Below are positions 34,080-42,726 of a stretch of 64,000 nt of DNA, one piece after another. The stretch is from Parabacteroides sp. AD58 (GTDB lineage Bacteria; Bacteroidota; Bacteroidia; Bacteroidales; Tannerellaceae). The stretch spans positions 2,976,001-3,040,000 of the forward strand of contig NZ_CP146284.1 in the NCBI RefSeq assembly GCF_023744375.2. The letters run 5' to 3'. The position numbers and the translations under genes are program-made. Each line of letters starts with the position of its first letter. Position 1 is the stretch's first letter. Under the pieces are notes generated by a model. The model ran no database searches, had not been told where the DNA came from, and saw only the letters and a list, made by a program, of their open reading frames with translations.

Positions 34080-35393
34080 ATGAAAATAGCAATTGTCGGA
34101 ACCGGATATGTGGGTTTGGTCAGTGGAACCTGTTTTGCCGAAATGGGTACGGAAGTCTTTTGTGTGGATGTAAATGAGAAGAAAATCGCCGATCTGAATC
34201 AGGGTATTCTTCCCATTTATGAGCCCGGACTGGAGGAAATGGTGAACCGTAACCAGAAAGCGGGACGGTTGCATTTCGTGACAGACTTAGCTTCCTGCTT
34301 GAATGAGGTGGAAGTGGTGTTCAGTGCTGTAGGAACGCCCCCGGATGAAGACGGCAGTGCTGATCTGAAATACGTATTGGAAGTAGCTCATACCGTAGGC
34401 CGTTATATGAATAAATACCTGACTCTTGTTACAAAGAGTACCGTGCCTGTAGGGACGGCCAAGAAGGTCCGTCAGGCCATTCAGGAAGAACTGGATAAAC
34501 GGGGTTCTGACCTGACCTTTGATGTGGCTTCGAATCCGGAATTTCTGAAAGAAGGAGCTGCTGTGAAGGACTTTTTGAGTCCGGACCGTATTGTGGTAGG
34601 TGTGGAATCAGAACGCTCAAAGGAGCTGATGACCCGTTTATACCGTCCGTTCCTGCTGAATAATTTCCGGGTTATCTTCATGGATGTTCCTTCGGCCGAA
34701 ATGACGAAATATGCAGCCAATGCGATGCTGGCAACCCGTATCAGCTTTATGAATGATATTGCCAATCTGTGTGAAATTGTAGGAGCTGATGTGAATATGG
34801 TACGCAAAGGTATTGGAACAGATGTTCGCATTGGTCACCGTTTCCTGTATCCCGGTTGTGGTTACGGAGGTTCCTGTTTTCCGAAAGATGTGAAAGCCTT
34901 GGTGAAAACGGCGGCAGATCATGGTTATCCGATGCGAATCCTGCAAGCCGTTGAGGAAGTTAATGAGCAACAGAAATCCATCCTCTTCCGGAAAGTAGAC
35001 AAATACTTCAAAGGTGATTTGAAGGGAAAACGGGTGGCTGTTTGGGGACTGGCGTTCAAGCCGGAGACGGATGACATGCGTGAGGCTCCTTCTTTAGTCG
35101 TTATCCAGAAATTATTGGAAGCCGGCTGTGTAGTATCTGCCTATGACCCGGTAGCCATGGACGAGTCACGCCGTCGGATTGGTGATGCTATCCGTTATGC
35201 CAAAGATATTTATGATGCAGTGATGGATGCCGACGTGCTCCTGCTGATTACTGAATGGAAAGAATTTCGTATGCCGTCTTGGCAGGTAGTCAAGAAACTG
35301 ATGGCAAATCCGTTGGTTATTGACGGACGAAACATTTATGATCCGGTAGAGATGGCTGAATACGGCTTTGACTACCATTGTATCGGACGTTAA
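34080..35393 (+). CDS. ugd: UDP-glucose 6-dehydrogenase
   Basis: This 437-residue enzyme oxidises UDP-glucose to UDP-glucuronate with two NAD, supplying uronic acid for surface glycans. The N-terminal NAD loop is VGTGYVGLVSG; the hinge and substrate region has VTKSTVPVGT, SNPEFLKEGAAVKDFLSPDRIVVG and the catalytic Cys in HRFLYPGCGYGGSCFPKDVKAL. The C-terminal UDP-binding domain has VAVWGLAFKPETDDMREAPSL. All key residues and the length are normal. It begins the surface-glycan locus, and the flippase gene starts 8 bp after its stop. Confidence 0.95.
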   Translation: MKIAIVGTGYVGLVSGTCFAEMGTEVFCVDVNEKKIADLNQGILPIYEPGLEEMVNRNQKAGRLHFVTDLASCLNEVEVVFSAVGTPPDEDGSADLKYVLEVAHTVGRYMNKYLTLVTKSTVPVGTAKKVRQAIQEELDKRGSDLTFDVASNPEFLKEGAAVKDFLSPDRIVVGVESERSKELMTRLYRPFLLNNFRVIFMDVPSAEMTKYAANAMLATRISFMNDIANLCEIVGADVNMVRKGIGTDVRIGHRFLYPGCGYGGSCFPKDVKALVKTAADHGYPMRILQAVEEVNEQQKSILFRKVDKYFKGDLKGKRVAVWGLAFKPETDDMREAPSLVVIQKLLEAGCVVSAYDPVAMDESRRRIGDAIRYAKDIYDAVMDADVLLLITEWKEFRMPSWQVVKKLMANPLVIDGRNIYDPVEMAEYGFDYHCIGR

Positions 35394-35401
35394 GAATCTC
35401 C

Positions 35402-36844
35402 ATGGCAGAAGAAACATTAAAGCAGAAAACGGCAAAAGGTCTGTTTTGGGGATTCATTAATAACGGAACCCAGCAATTGCTGAATCTCTTTTTCGGCATA
35501 TTCCTGGCCCGATTATTGACTCCGGCTGATTATGGTATGGTCGGGATGCTGACCATCTTTTCTCTGATAGCCGGATCTCTACAGGAAAGTGGTTTTATCT
35601 CTGCTTTGGCCAACAAGAAGGAAATCACTCACGACGATTACAATGCCGTATTCTGGTTTTCAATAACGGTCAGTTTCTGCTTGTATTGGATATTATTCTT
35701 CTGTGCCCCTCTGATCGCTGATTTCTATAATCAGCCCGAATTGATTCCATTGGCGCGTTATTCCTTTTTGGGGTTCTTTATAGCCAGTTTAGGCGTTATT
35801 CCCGGAGCCTATGTGTTTCGCAACCTGATGGTCAAACAAAAGGCCCTGGCAACCGTTTTAGCCTTGATCTTTTCCGGTACGACTGGTGTTCTGTTGGCTT
35901 ATAACGGATTTTCATATTGGGGTATAGCTACACAGAGCATTGTTTATATCACGGTCTTGAACCTGTATCTTTGGTATAAATGTCAGTGGCGCCCAACCTG
36001 GAGATGGAACTTTGCTCCGGTACGTGAAATGTTGGGATTCAGCAGTAAGCTGTTATTTACGAACATTTTCAATCATGTTAATAATAACATCTTCTCCATC
36101 ATTTTAGGACGCTATTATTCCGAAAAAGAAGTCGGACAATACAACCAGGCCAATAAATGGAATTACATGGGTTTCTCGTTGATATCCGGAATGGTAGGAA
36201 GTGTGGCACAACCTATTTTCGCACAAATGACCGATGATTCCGAACGGCAGGTACGAGCCTTTCGCAAGATGCTTCGGTTTACCGCCTTCATCTCTTTCCC
36301 TTGCATGTTGGGACTGTCGTTAGTAGCTCCCGAATTAATTACAATCGCTATTACCGACAAATGGATAGGCAGTGCCCGGATATTACAGCTGTTAGCCATC
36401 TGGGGAGCTTTCTTCCCGATAGCCAATCTGTATTCCAACCTGTTGATCAGTCGTGGAAAATCAGACATATACCTTCGAAATACGGTTACTTTGGGAATTC
36501 TGCAGCTGATAGTCATCTACCTTTTGCGTTCCCACGGAATATTTTTCATGGTTTCGGTTTATGTAGGCATTAACATCTGCTGGCTGTTTGTCTGGCATTA
36601 TTTTGTGCAGAAAGAGATTGGCTTGCCCTTATCTTCAGCCCTGAAAGATGTTCTACCCTATTTGGGAATAGCGGGTGGGGTCATGTGCTTCACTTACTAT
36701 GTGACTACTATTATCACTACGAATCTATATGGGTCGTTAGTCTTAAAAATAGTCATTGCAGCTGTCACTTTTATACTTATCATGTGGCTTAGCGGCTCTG
36801 TTACTTTTAAGGAAAGTATAGGGTATATATTTAGGAAGAGATGA
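35402..36844 (+). CDS. Lipopolysaccharide/polysaccharide flippase (Wzx-like, MOP superfamily)
   Basis: This protein of 480 residues has about 12-14 hydrophobic helices and the start typical of the WzxC-like group (LKQKTAKGLFWGFINNGTQQLLNLFFGIFLARLLTPADYGMVGM). It should move undecaprenyl-linked oligosaccharides across the inner membrane. The middle motif YSEKEVGQYNQANKWNYMGFSLISGMVG is well conserved in the group. An ATG at 35378 in the same frame overlaps ugd; the ATG at 35402 gives the family N-terminus. No polymerase gene (wzy) was recognised in the window, so the product may be a short glycan or the polymerase lies elsewhere. Confidence 0.9.
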   Translation: MAEETLKQKTAKGLFWGFINNGTQQLLNLFFGIFLARLLTPADYGMVGMLTIFSLIAGSLQESGFISALANKKEITHDDYNAVFWFSITVSFCLYWILFFCAPLIADFYNQPELIPLARYSFLGFFIASLGVIPGAYVFRNLMVKQKALATVLALIFSGTTGVLLAYNGFSYWGIATQSIVYITVLNLYLWYKCQWRPTWRWNFAPVREMLGFSSKLLFTNIFNHVNNNIFSIILGRYYSEKEVGQYNQANKWNYMGFSLISGMVGSVAQPIFAQMTDDSERQVRAFRKMLRFTAFISFPCMLGLSLVAPELITIAITDKWIGSARILQLLAIWGAFFPIANLYSNLLISRGKSDIYLRNTVTLGILQLIVIYLLRSHGIFFMVSVYVGINICWLFVWHYFVQKEIGLPLSSALKDVLPYLGIAGGVMCFTYYVTTIITTNLYGSLVLKIVIAAVTFILIMWLSGSVTFKESIGYIFRKR

Positions 36845-36855
36845 ATATAATTATT

Positions 36856-37686
36856 CTATTTCTTTTTTATGATTTCTAAAGGAATATTCCCGACTTGTGC
36901 TGCTAATTCTGAGAACGAACTGTGGAATGATCCTAAAATTTTCTGTGTTCGAGCCAATGCATACATATCTACAATACCACCTTGGATGCCGGTAATAGAA
37001 CTACGATCCGCTTTGTCTTTAGTAAATATCAGGCGCTTTCCATAACGCTTTTGCAACTCAAGCTTTACAGATTCATCGTCTGTAGCCAAATAAATGGAAG
37101 TATCTGCATATAAATCGATTTCTTTATCAATGGCAGCAAAGAATAATTCTATTGGACTCTGTTCTATCGAAGCAGTGTTATCTGTTCTTCGGATGTGTAC
37201 ACCGAGAGTATAGGGAGAAAATTGTTGGCTCAAATGATCTATACGAGCTTGAATCGGAGGTAGAGGTATGAACAATTGGCGAAGCAGACCATAGGAATAG
37301 TCTAAAAAATTGGTGTATGAGGCCATATAGACATTCCCTTGTTGTATCCAATGCTCAAAGTCAAACTGCTGCTTGCATAAAGGAGTAATAGATTTTTCAT
37401 AAAGACAAGTTTTGAATAATATCTTTTGAAAAAACAAAGGTATGTTCATATTTCGTTTTCTTGGCCGATCGTACAAAATATGATCAGTAAGAGTAGCTTC
37501 GCGTAAATGAGCGTTTTGTATATTTATTGGGCAGAACAAGGTCTTGAAGGGTGCATGCAATGCCCAATCTTGAAACCAGACAATATCAATAATCGTATTT
37601 GTCTTTTGTGCTAACGTAACTGCAGATGAAACAGCTCTCATGCGATTGGCCAATCCGCCAACGGGTATAAACATAAATTTATGCAT
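36856..37686 (-). CDS. Fucosyltransferase-like glycosyltransferase, inverted in the glycan locus
   Basis: This 276-residue protein starts with FIPVGGLANRMRAVSSAVTLA, the motif (GGLxNRM/Q) of GT11 alpha-1,2-fucosyltransferases and related NodZ/GT23-like enzymes that bind GDP-sugars. The second hallmark, LGVHIRRTDNT, resembles the HxRRxD motif that contacts the nucleotide sugar. The C-terminal ILGSFHSSFSELAAQV fits the third. Probable donor: GDP-fucose or a similar GDP-sugar; the acceptor is unknown. It lies on the strand opposite to its neighbours, with its own -7 box (TAAATTTG at 37706-37713). The stretch from here on is richer in A+T than ugd and the flippase, suggesting acquisition. Confidence 0.7.
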   Translation of the reverse strand: MHKFMFIPVGGLANRMRAVSSAVTLAQKTNTIIDIVWFQDWALHAPFKTLFCPINIQNAHLREATLTDHILYDRPRKRNMNIPLFFQKILFKTCLYEKSITPLCKQQFDFEHWIQQGNVYMASYTNFLDYSYGLLRQLFIPLPPIQARIDHLSQQFSPYTLGVHIRRTDNTASIEQSPIELFFAAIDKEIDLYADTSIYLATDDESVKLELQKRYGKRLIFTKDKADRSSITGIQGGIVDMYALARTQKILGSFHSSFSELAAQVGNIPLEIIKKK

Positions 37687-37705
37687 ACAATTGTGTTTTA
37701 GAATG

Positions 37706-37743
37706 CAAATTTAAAGAACTTCCTAAACCTTTTCGTATTTTTG
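37706..37743. promoter_or_regulatory. Divergent -7 boxes between the inverted glycosyltransferase and the CDP-ribitol gene
   Basis: TAAATTTG on the minus strand at 37706-37713 and TATTTTTG on the plus strand at 37736-37743. The plus-strand transcript would have a leader of about 110 nt before 37858. Confidence 0.5.
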
Positions 37744-37857
37744 TGTAGGGAATAAGTTAATTTGTCTAAGTTTATTTTATATTCTTGGAGAATAAATAGA
37801 TAATAATAGTTCTCTTTCGTTTAGAAAAAGTATTAAATGATTATGTAGAAATAATCT

Positions 37858-39225
37858 ATGAAAAGAAACATAGCAATTATATTAGCCGGAGGCGTAGGAA
37901 GTCGATTAGGACTATCTACCCCCAAACAATTTTTCAAAGTCGCAGGGAAAATGGTGGTGGAACATACAATAGATGTATTTGAATGTAATCCCCATATCGA
38001 CGAAATAGCGATTGTATCGAATCCGTTTTATATTTCAGAATTTGAAAATATAGTCATAAAAAACGGATGGCGTAAGGTGAAGAAAATCCTGAAAGGAGGG
38101 GCAGAGCGTTATCATTCAAGTCTTTCTGCAATCCAGGCATATGCTGATCAGCAAGTTAATTTAATATTTCATGATGCTGTACGTCCTCTGGTTAGTCAGC
38201 GCATCATTAATGATGTGGTAGAGGCTTTAGCAACCTATCATGCTATTGATGTGGCATTGCCTTCTGCGGATACAATTATAGAGGTAGAAGGAGATTTTAT
38301 CCATCAAATACCAGATCGTTCTCGATTACGTAGAGGGCAGACTCCTCAGGCTTTTGATATTGAAATAATCAAACAAGCTTATCAGATCGCATTGAAAGAT
38401 CCAGCTTTTAAAGTGACAGATGATTGTGGTGTCGTCAAAAAATATTTACCGCATATTCCTATTTATGTGGTTACCGGTGAAGAAAGTAATATGAAGCTCA
38501 CTTATAAGGAAGATACTTATTTATTAGATAAGTTTTTTCAGTTAAGACAGAGCGAAGTCAACCCTAATAAAATAGATGATCATTTCTTTGCCCATAAAGT
38601 AGCTGTTATTTTTGGTGGAAGTTATGGCATTGGAGCAGAAATACTTCATTTATTGGAAGAGAAGCAAGTAAAAGTTTACAGTTTTTCCCGATCACAGACT
38701 AGTACGGATGTAGGAAATCGTGAAAATGTTTCGTCTGCCTTACAGCAGGTTTTTCAAAAAGAAGGACGAATAGATTTTGTAATTAATACAGCTGGTATTT
38801 TAAATAAAGAGCCTTTAGTTGCTACTGATTATTCGACTATTGTGTCGGCTGTTCAGACGAATTATATGGGAACAGTACATGTAGCCATTGAGTCTTTCCC
38901 TTATTTGAAGGAGACAAGAGGAAAACTGGTATTTTTCACTTCGAGTTCTTATACCCGAGGGCGTGCTTTTTATAGCATATATTCTTCAACGAAAGCAGCT
39001 ATCGTTAATTTTGTCCAGGCTATATCTCAGGAGTGGGAAGGGTTTGGTATTTCTGTTAACTGTATTAATCCAGAAAGAACAAAAACTCCCATGAGGATAC
39101 ATAATTTTGGTATTGAGCCTGATGATACGTTACTTTCAGCTAAGCAAGTTGCTGAGGCAACTCTAAGTACGCTGGCATCAGATTATACTGGGCAAGTCAT
39201 AGATGTAAAAAGAGAAATGTTATGA
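37858..39225 (+). CDS. Bifunctional cytidylyltransferase/short-chain dehydrogenase, probable CDP-ribitol synthase
   Basis: Residues 1 to about 235 of this 455-residue protein are an IspD/TarI-type cytidylyltransferase, with ILAGGVGSRLG near residue 8, HDAVRPLV and RLRRGQTPQAF. From about residue 245 there is a short-chain dehydrogenase with the loop GGSYGIGAE (253 on), NTAG and the catalytic YSSTK (Tyr375, Lys379). The same fusion is known in Haemophilus influenzae Bcs1/Acs1, which reduces ribulose 5-phosphate to ribitol 5-phosphate and makes CDP-ribitol. That is the best assignment, by architecture. A stand-alone IspD role is unlikely given the fusion and the context. Its stop overlaps the LicD gene by 4 bp, linking it to a transferase that could use the product. 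Confidence 0.8.
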   Translation: MKRNIAIILAGGVGSRLGLSTPKQFFKVAGKMVVEHTIDVFECNPHIDEIAIVSNPFYISEFENIVIKNGWRKVKKILKGGAERYHSSLSAIQAYADQQVNLIFHDAVRPLVSQRIINDVVEALATYHAIDVALPSADTIIEVEGDFIHQIPDRSRLRRGQTPQAFDIEIIKQAYQIALKDPAFKVTDDCGVVKKYLPHIPIYVVTGEESNMKLTYKEDTYLLDKFFQLRQSEVNPNKIDDHFFAHKVAVIFGGSYGIGAEILHLLEEKQVKVYSFSRSQTSTDVGNRENVSSALQQVFQKEGRIDFVINTAGILNKEPLVATDYSTIVSAVQTNYMGTVHVAIESFPYLKETRGKLVFFTSSSYTRGRAFYSIYSSTKAAIVNFVQAISQEWEGFGISVNCINPERTKTPMRIHNFGIEPDDTLLSAKQVAEATLSTLASDYTGQVIDVKREML

Positions 39226-40034
39226 ATAATCCGTTTTTAACAGACTACGTAAAACAGAATCTGAGAGCTTGTCAGCTTAAACAGTTATCTATACTTGAAG
39301 AAATAGATCGGATCTGCAAAAAACATAAAATTGATTATTGGTTGGATGGTGGTAGTCTATTAGGTGCTGTCAGACACAAAGGATTTATTCCATGGGATGA
39401 TGATATTGACATAGCCATGCGCTTGGAAGATATGCGACGTTTTATCAGAATTGCTCCGCAGGAATTACGTGAAGGATTATTTTTACAGACGAAAGACAGT
39501 GATCCCTCGAATAATAAACCGATCGTTAAAGTCCGTGACCTGAACTCGTTCTTTGTTGAGGAAGGCGATGATTTTCATTTAGATTACCAGAAAGGAGTTT
39601 TTGTGGATATATTCCCATTTGTCGATTATCCGAGTATTCCTAAAAGTTGGGTGAAAAAATTGGCACGAGGCTATTCTGTCAGTAACTCTATTTTGCATAC
39701 CAAGCATTATTATTCGTTTCGTTCCTTTTTCGAATTTTTCTGGTTTGGCCTGAAATGTATTATTATCGGAGCCTTGTGGAAGTTTATCAATTTATTTGTA
39801 AGTAAGCGTACTTATATCTCAAATGTATTGAATAATAATGGTTACGGCATTATGCACCGTCAAGATTCCATATTCCCTATAGGTGAGATAGAATTTGAAG
39901 GCAAGCGTTTTAAAGCTCCCTGTAATCCGGATGCTTATTTGACTGATTTATATAAGAACTACATGGAAATACCGCCTGAAAATAAACGTATTGTTCATGC
40001 GATCTATTTTCATACTGAATTGATAGAATCATGA
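39222..40034 (+). CDS. LicD/FKTN-FKRP family phosphotransferase, possibly ribitol-phosphate transferase
   Basis: This 270-residue protein has the LicD signature IDYWLDGGSLLGAVRHKGFIP followed by WDDDIDIAM near residues 60-68, a nucleotidyltransferase-like metal site. LicD proteins move phosphocholine or other phospho-alcohols from CDP-alcohols to sugars, and the related human FKTN and FKRP transfer ribitol 5-phosphate from CDP-ribitol. Because translation is coupled to a probable CDP-ribitol synthase (ATGA overlap), ribitol phosphate is the most likely group moved here. A hydrophobic stretch near residues 165-195 (FFEFFWFGLKCIIIGALWKFINLF) suggests membrane contact. The next gene also overlaps by 4 bp. 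Confidence 0.8.
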   Translation: MNNPFLTDYVKQNLRACQLKQLSILEEIDRICKKHKIDYWLDGGSLLGAVRHKGFIPWDDDIDIAMRLEDMRRFIRIAPQELREGLFLQTKDSDPSNNKPIVKVRDLNSFFVEEGDDFHLDYQKGVFVDIFPFVDYPSIPKSWVKKLARGYSVSNSILHTKHYYSFRSFFEFFWFGLKCIIIGALWKFINLFVSKRTYISNVLNNNGYGIMHRQDSIFPIGEIEFEGKRFKAPCNPDAYLTDLYKNYMEIPPENKRIVHAIYFHTELIES

Positions 40035-41047
40035 AACCTGCATTAGTTGATGTCGCTGTACTGATTTTGTTCTTCAACCGGCCGGAGCCTTTATCTCAGG
40101 TTTTTGAGCAGGTGAAGAAGGCATGTCCTTCTAAGTTGTTTTTATATCAGGACGGACCACGGAATGAAAAAGATATGCCCGGAATTTTAGCTTGTCGGGA
40201 AATTGTATCAGCTGTTGATTGGGAATGCGAAGTACATCAATGGTTTCAAGAAAAAAATCAGGGTTGTGATCCTTCAGAATATCTTTCTCAAAAATGGGCT
40301 TTTTCATTTGTTGATAAATGTATCGTATTAGAGGATGATGATGTACCTTCCTTGTCATTCTTCCCTTTTTGTAAGGAATTGTTGGATAGGTATGAGCATG
40401 ACACTCGTATCTGCATGATTGCCGGATTTAATCCAGAGGAAGTTACTCCACATGTTACATCTGATTATTTCTTTTCAACAACATTTTCCATCTGGGGATG
40501 GGCAAGCTGGAGGCGTGTGATCGATCAGTGGGATGAGCAATATTCTTTTCTGGATGATCCGGAGAATATGGGATTGCTGAAAAATCTTATTGCCGCAAGA
40601 AATTATAGAGACGATTTTATTTATATGTGTCAACGGCATCGTGAACATGGGAAAGCTTATTATGAAACGATTTTTCAAGCAGCTAATTTCTTTCAGTCGG
40701 GGTTGAGTATCGTTCCTACAAAAAATATGATAAATAATTTGGGGGCAATAGCTGATTCAACCCATTTCAAAGGCTCTATCCAAACCATGCCGAAGGGATA
40801 TCGGCGTATATTTACGATGGATCGTTATGAGGTCAATTTCCCATTGAAGCATCCTCGTTATGTGATTGAGAATGTTGCCTACAAAGAAGCAGTGTATCGT
40901 ATTATGGCTTGGAGACATCCTTGGATTAAAATAGGACGTTCATTTGAAGAACTTTATTTGAACCTACGTTATGGAAACTTTAGGCTAATATTAAAATCAA
41001 TTCGTGATCGGATTGATAAATGGTTAGGAAAAGAAAAATGTAATTGA
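40031..41047 (+). CDS. GnT-I-like (GT13-type) glycosyltransferase
   Basis: This 338-residue protein begins with VAVLILFFNRPEPLSQVFEQV and has VDKCIVLEDDDVPSLSFFPF near residue 100, the EDD metal motif in the setting seen in N-acetylglucosaminyltransferase I and in many bacterial proteins of that type. TTFSIWGWASWRR near residue 150 is a second conserved block of the bacterial family. It probably adds a sugar, perhaps GlcNAc, in the surface glycan; donor and acceptor are not visible. Soluble or peripherally bound. It overlaps licD by 4 bp and precedes the next gene by 6 bp. Confidence 0.75.
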   Translation: MKPALVDVAVLILFFNRPEPLSQVFEQVKKACPSKLFLYQDGPRNEKDMPGILACREIVSAVDWECEVHQWFQEKNQGCDPSEYLSQKWAFSFVDKCIVLEDDDVPSLSFFPFCKELLDRYEHDTRICMIAGFNPEEVTPHVTSDYFFSTTFSIWGWASWRRVIDQWDEQYSFLDDPENMGLLKNLIAARNYRDDFIYMCQRHREHGKAYYETIFQAANFFQSGLSIVPTKNMINNLGAIADSTHFKGSIQTMPKGYRRIFTMDRYEVNFPLKHPRYVIENVAYKEAVYRIMAWRHPWIKIGRSFEELYLNLRYGNFRLILKSIRDRIDKWLGKEKCN

Positions 41048-41053
41048 TGAAAT

Positions 41054-41992
41054 ATGGGGAAATTATATATAATTGCTTATAGGAGTATTCCTTTTACTTA
41101 CTTGTTTGGAGATGAGGAAAAACGGGGAAATATTGTTGTGATTGAGAATGGACTGGCTGCTCCTAAAAACCGTTTCCTTCAAATTACTCGTTTCCTATTT
41201 TGTGGAAAATGTTGGCTTCCTATCTTTATTTTGCAGTTGTGGTTCAAAAAATCATTTTTGATGCAGCTGAAAGAAATAAAAGAAGATGATACGTTATTAC
41301 TTTTTGAAAGTATTAATTTGCGGGCTACGGGAATGTTGTATCATCTTTTACCTAAAAATTTAGTCAAATATAATTGGTTTGGAAATCCTATTTATCCACT
41401 TTTTAAAGGTAGAAATCCTCAACCATGTTTAGAAAAAATCAAAAAATTTGGATTCCAATTGGTAACTTTTGATCCGCAGGATGCTATTCGGTATGGAATG
41501 TCATATCATAATCAATTTTTGCGTTTCCCTAAGTCGGATGAATTAGCATGTAGGGTTGATATTGATTTTTTCTTTGCGGGAATTCCTAAGGATCGAGAAC
41601 CTTATTTGTTAAGAATTAAGGCCTTCTTGGAAAGTAAAGGATATAAATGCTATTTCGTAATACCTCATTCCAGTAGTGAATATATTTCTTATGAAGAAAA
41701 TCTGAGATACGTTGCTAGGAGTAGATGTATTGTTGATATTTATCAGAAAGGTCAATCGGGTATTACAAGGAGGCCTGTGGAGGCATTATTTTATAATAAG
41801 AAACTTATCACAAACAATCCAGAAATTCGGAATTATGATTTCTTTCATCCGAATAATATCTTTATCCTAGAAGGAGAAGATTTTGAAAAAATTCCAGCTT
41901 TTATGGAAAAACCTGTGTATGTACAGTCTGATTCGTTGAAGGCACAATATGATGTTAGTAGTTGGCTTTCTTTTTTCAAGGATAATATGTAA
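41054..41992 (+). CDS. Unrecognised glycan-locus protein, probably a GT-B-like glycosyltransferase
   Basis: No family was recognised for this 312-residue protein. The N-terminus (GKLYIIAYRSIPFTYLFGDEEKRG) and a hydrophobic stretch near residue 50-65 are followed by DTLLLFESINLRATGMLYHLLPK, an alternating alpha/beta pattern. The last part, FFFAGIPKDREPYLLRIKAFLESKGYK, VARSRCIVDIYQKGQSGITRRPVEALFYNKKLITNN, looks like the nucleotide-binding half of a GT-B enzyme, where a Glu within RRPVEAL could contact the donor. Context, A+T-richness and 6-bp spacing to the gene before put it in the same operon. Confidence 0.6.
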   Translation: MGKLYIIAYRSIPFTYLFGDEEKRGNIVVIENGLAAPKNRFLQITRFLFCGKCWLPIFILQLWFKKSFLMQLKEIKEDDTLLLFESINLRATGMLYHLLPKNLVKYNWFGNPIYPLFKGRNPQPCLEKIKKFGFQLVTFDPQDAIRYGMSYHNQFLRFPKSDELACRVDIDFFFAGIPKDREPYLLRIKAFLESKGYKCYFVIPHSSSEYISYEENLRYVARSRCIVDIYQKGQSGITRRPVEALFYNKKLITNNPEIRNYDFFHPNNIFILEGEDFEKIPAFMEKPVYVQSDSLKAQYDVSSWLSFFKDNM

Positions 41993-42726
41993 TTAAGGAA
42001 ACATTGTAGTTTTTGTAACTTATACTGTTTGAATGATTGGTAATGTTTTAGTGAATAAAAAATGGAAAAGAAAGTATCAGTAGTCATGTGTACCTATAAT
42101 GGTGCCAAATATATACGTGAGCAATTAGATTCGATTATAAATCAGACTTATCCAATCTTTGAAATTATTATTCAAGATGATTGTTCTACGGATGAAACGG
42201 TAGAAATTATTAGGAAATATGCCGAGAGTAATAAGACTATTAAGCTGTTTGTGAATGAGAAACAAAAAGGTGTAACTTTAAATTTTATAACTGCTTTGCA
42301 AAGGGCAAGTGGTGATTTAATAGCTATATCGGATCAAGATGATATTTGGAATTTGGAAAAGATCGAGAAACAGGTTTCTTATTTGGTGCAGCAGAATGCT
42401 TTATTATGTTTCTCTTTAAGCAAGCCGTTTACTCTTGATTCCATTCCTTTAAATATCGACTTACGTGTTCCGAATTATGGACTTGAACGATTGATTTTTT
42501 ATCCGGTTATTCCGGGTCATGCCATGCTTTTAGAGCGGGCAGTAATAGATTTATTACCTAAGGATTTTTTGCATAAACGCTCTTATGATGGTCAGATTGC
42601 AATTACTGCAAATGCTTATGGAAAAGTTGTTGTTCTAAATGAAACTTTAACAGCTCATCGCCGGCATTTAAATGCTGTATCTTATATTAAGCCAGAGAGC
42701 AATGAACGTTCCATAAATAAGCTGAA

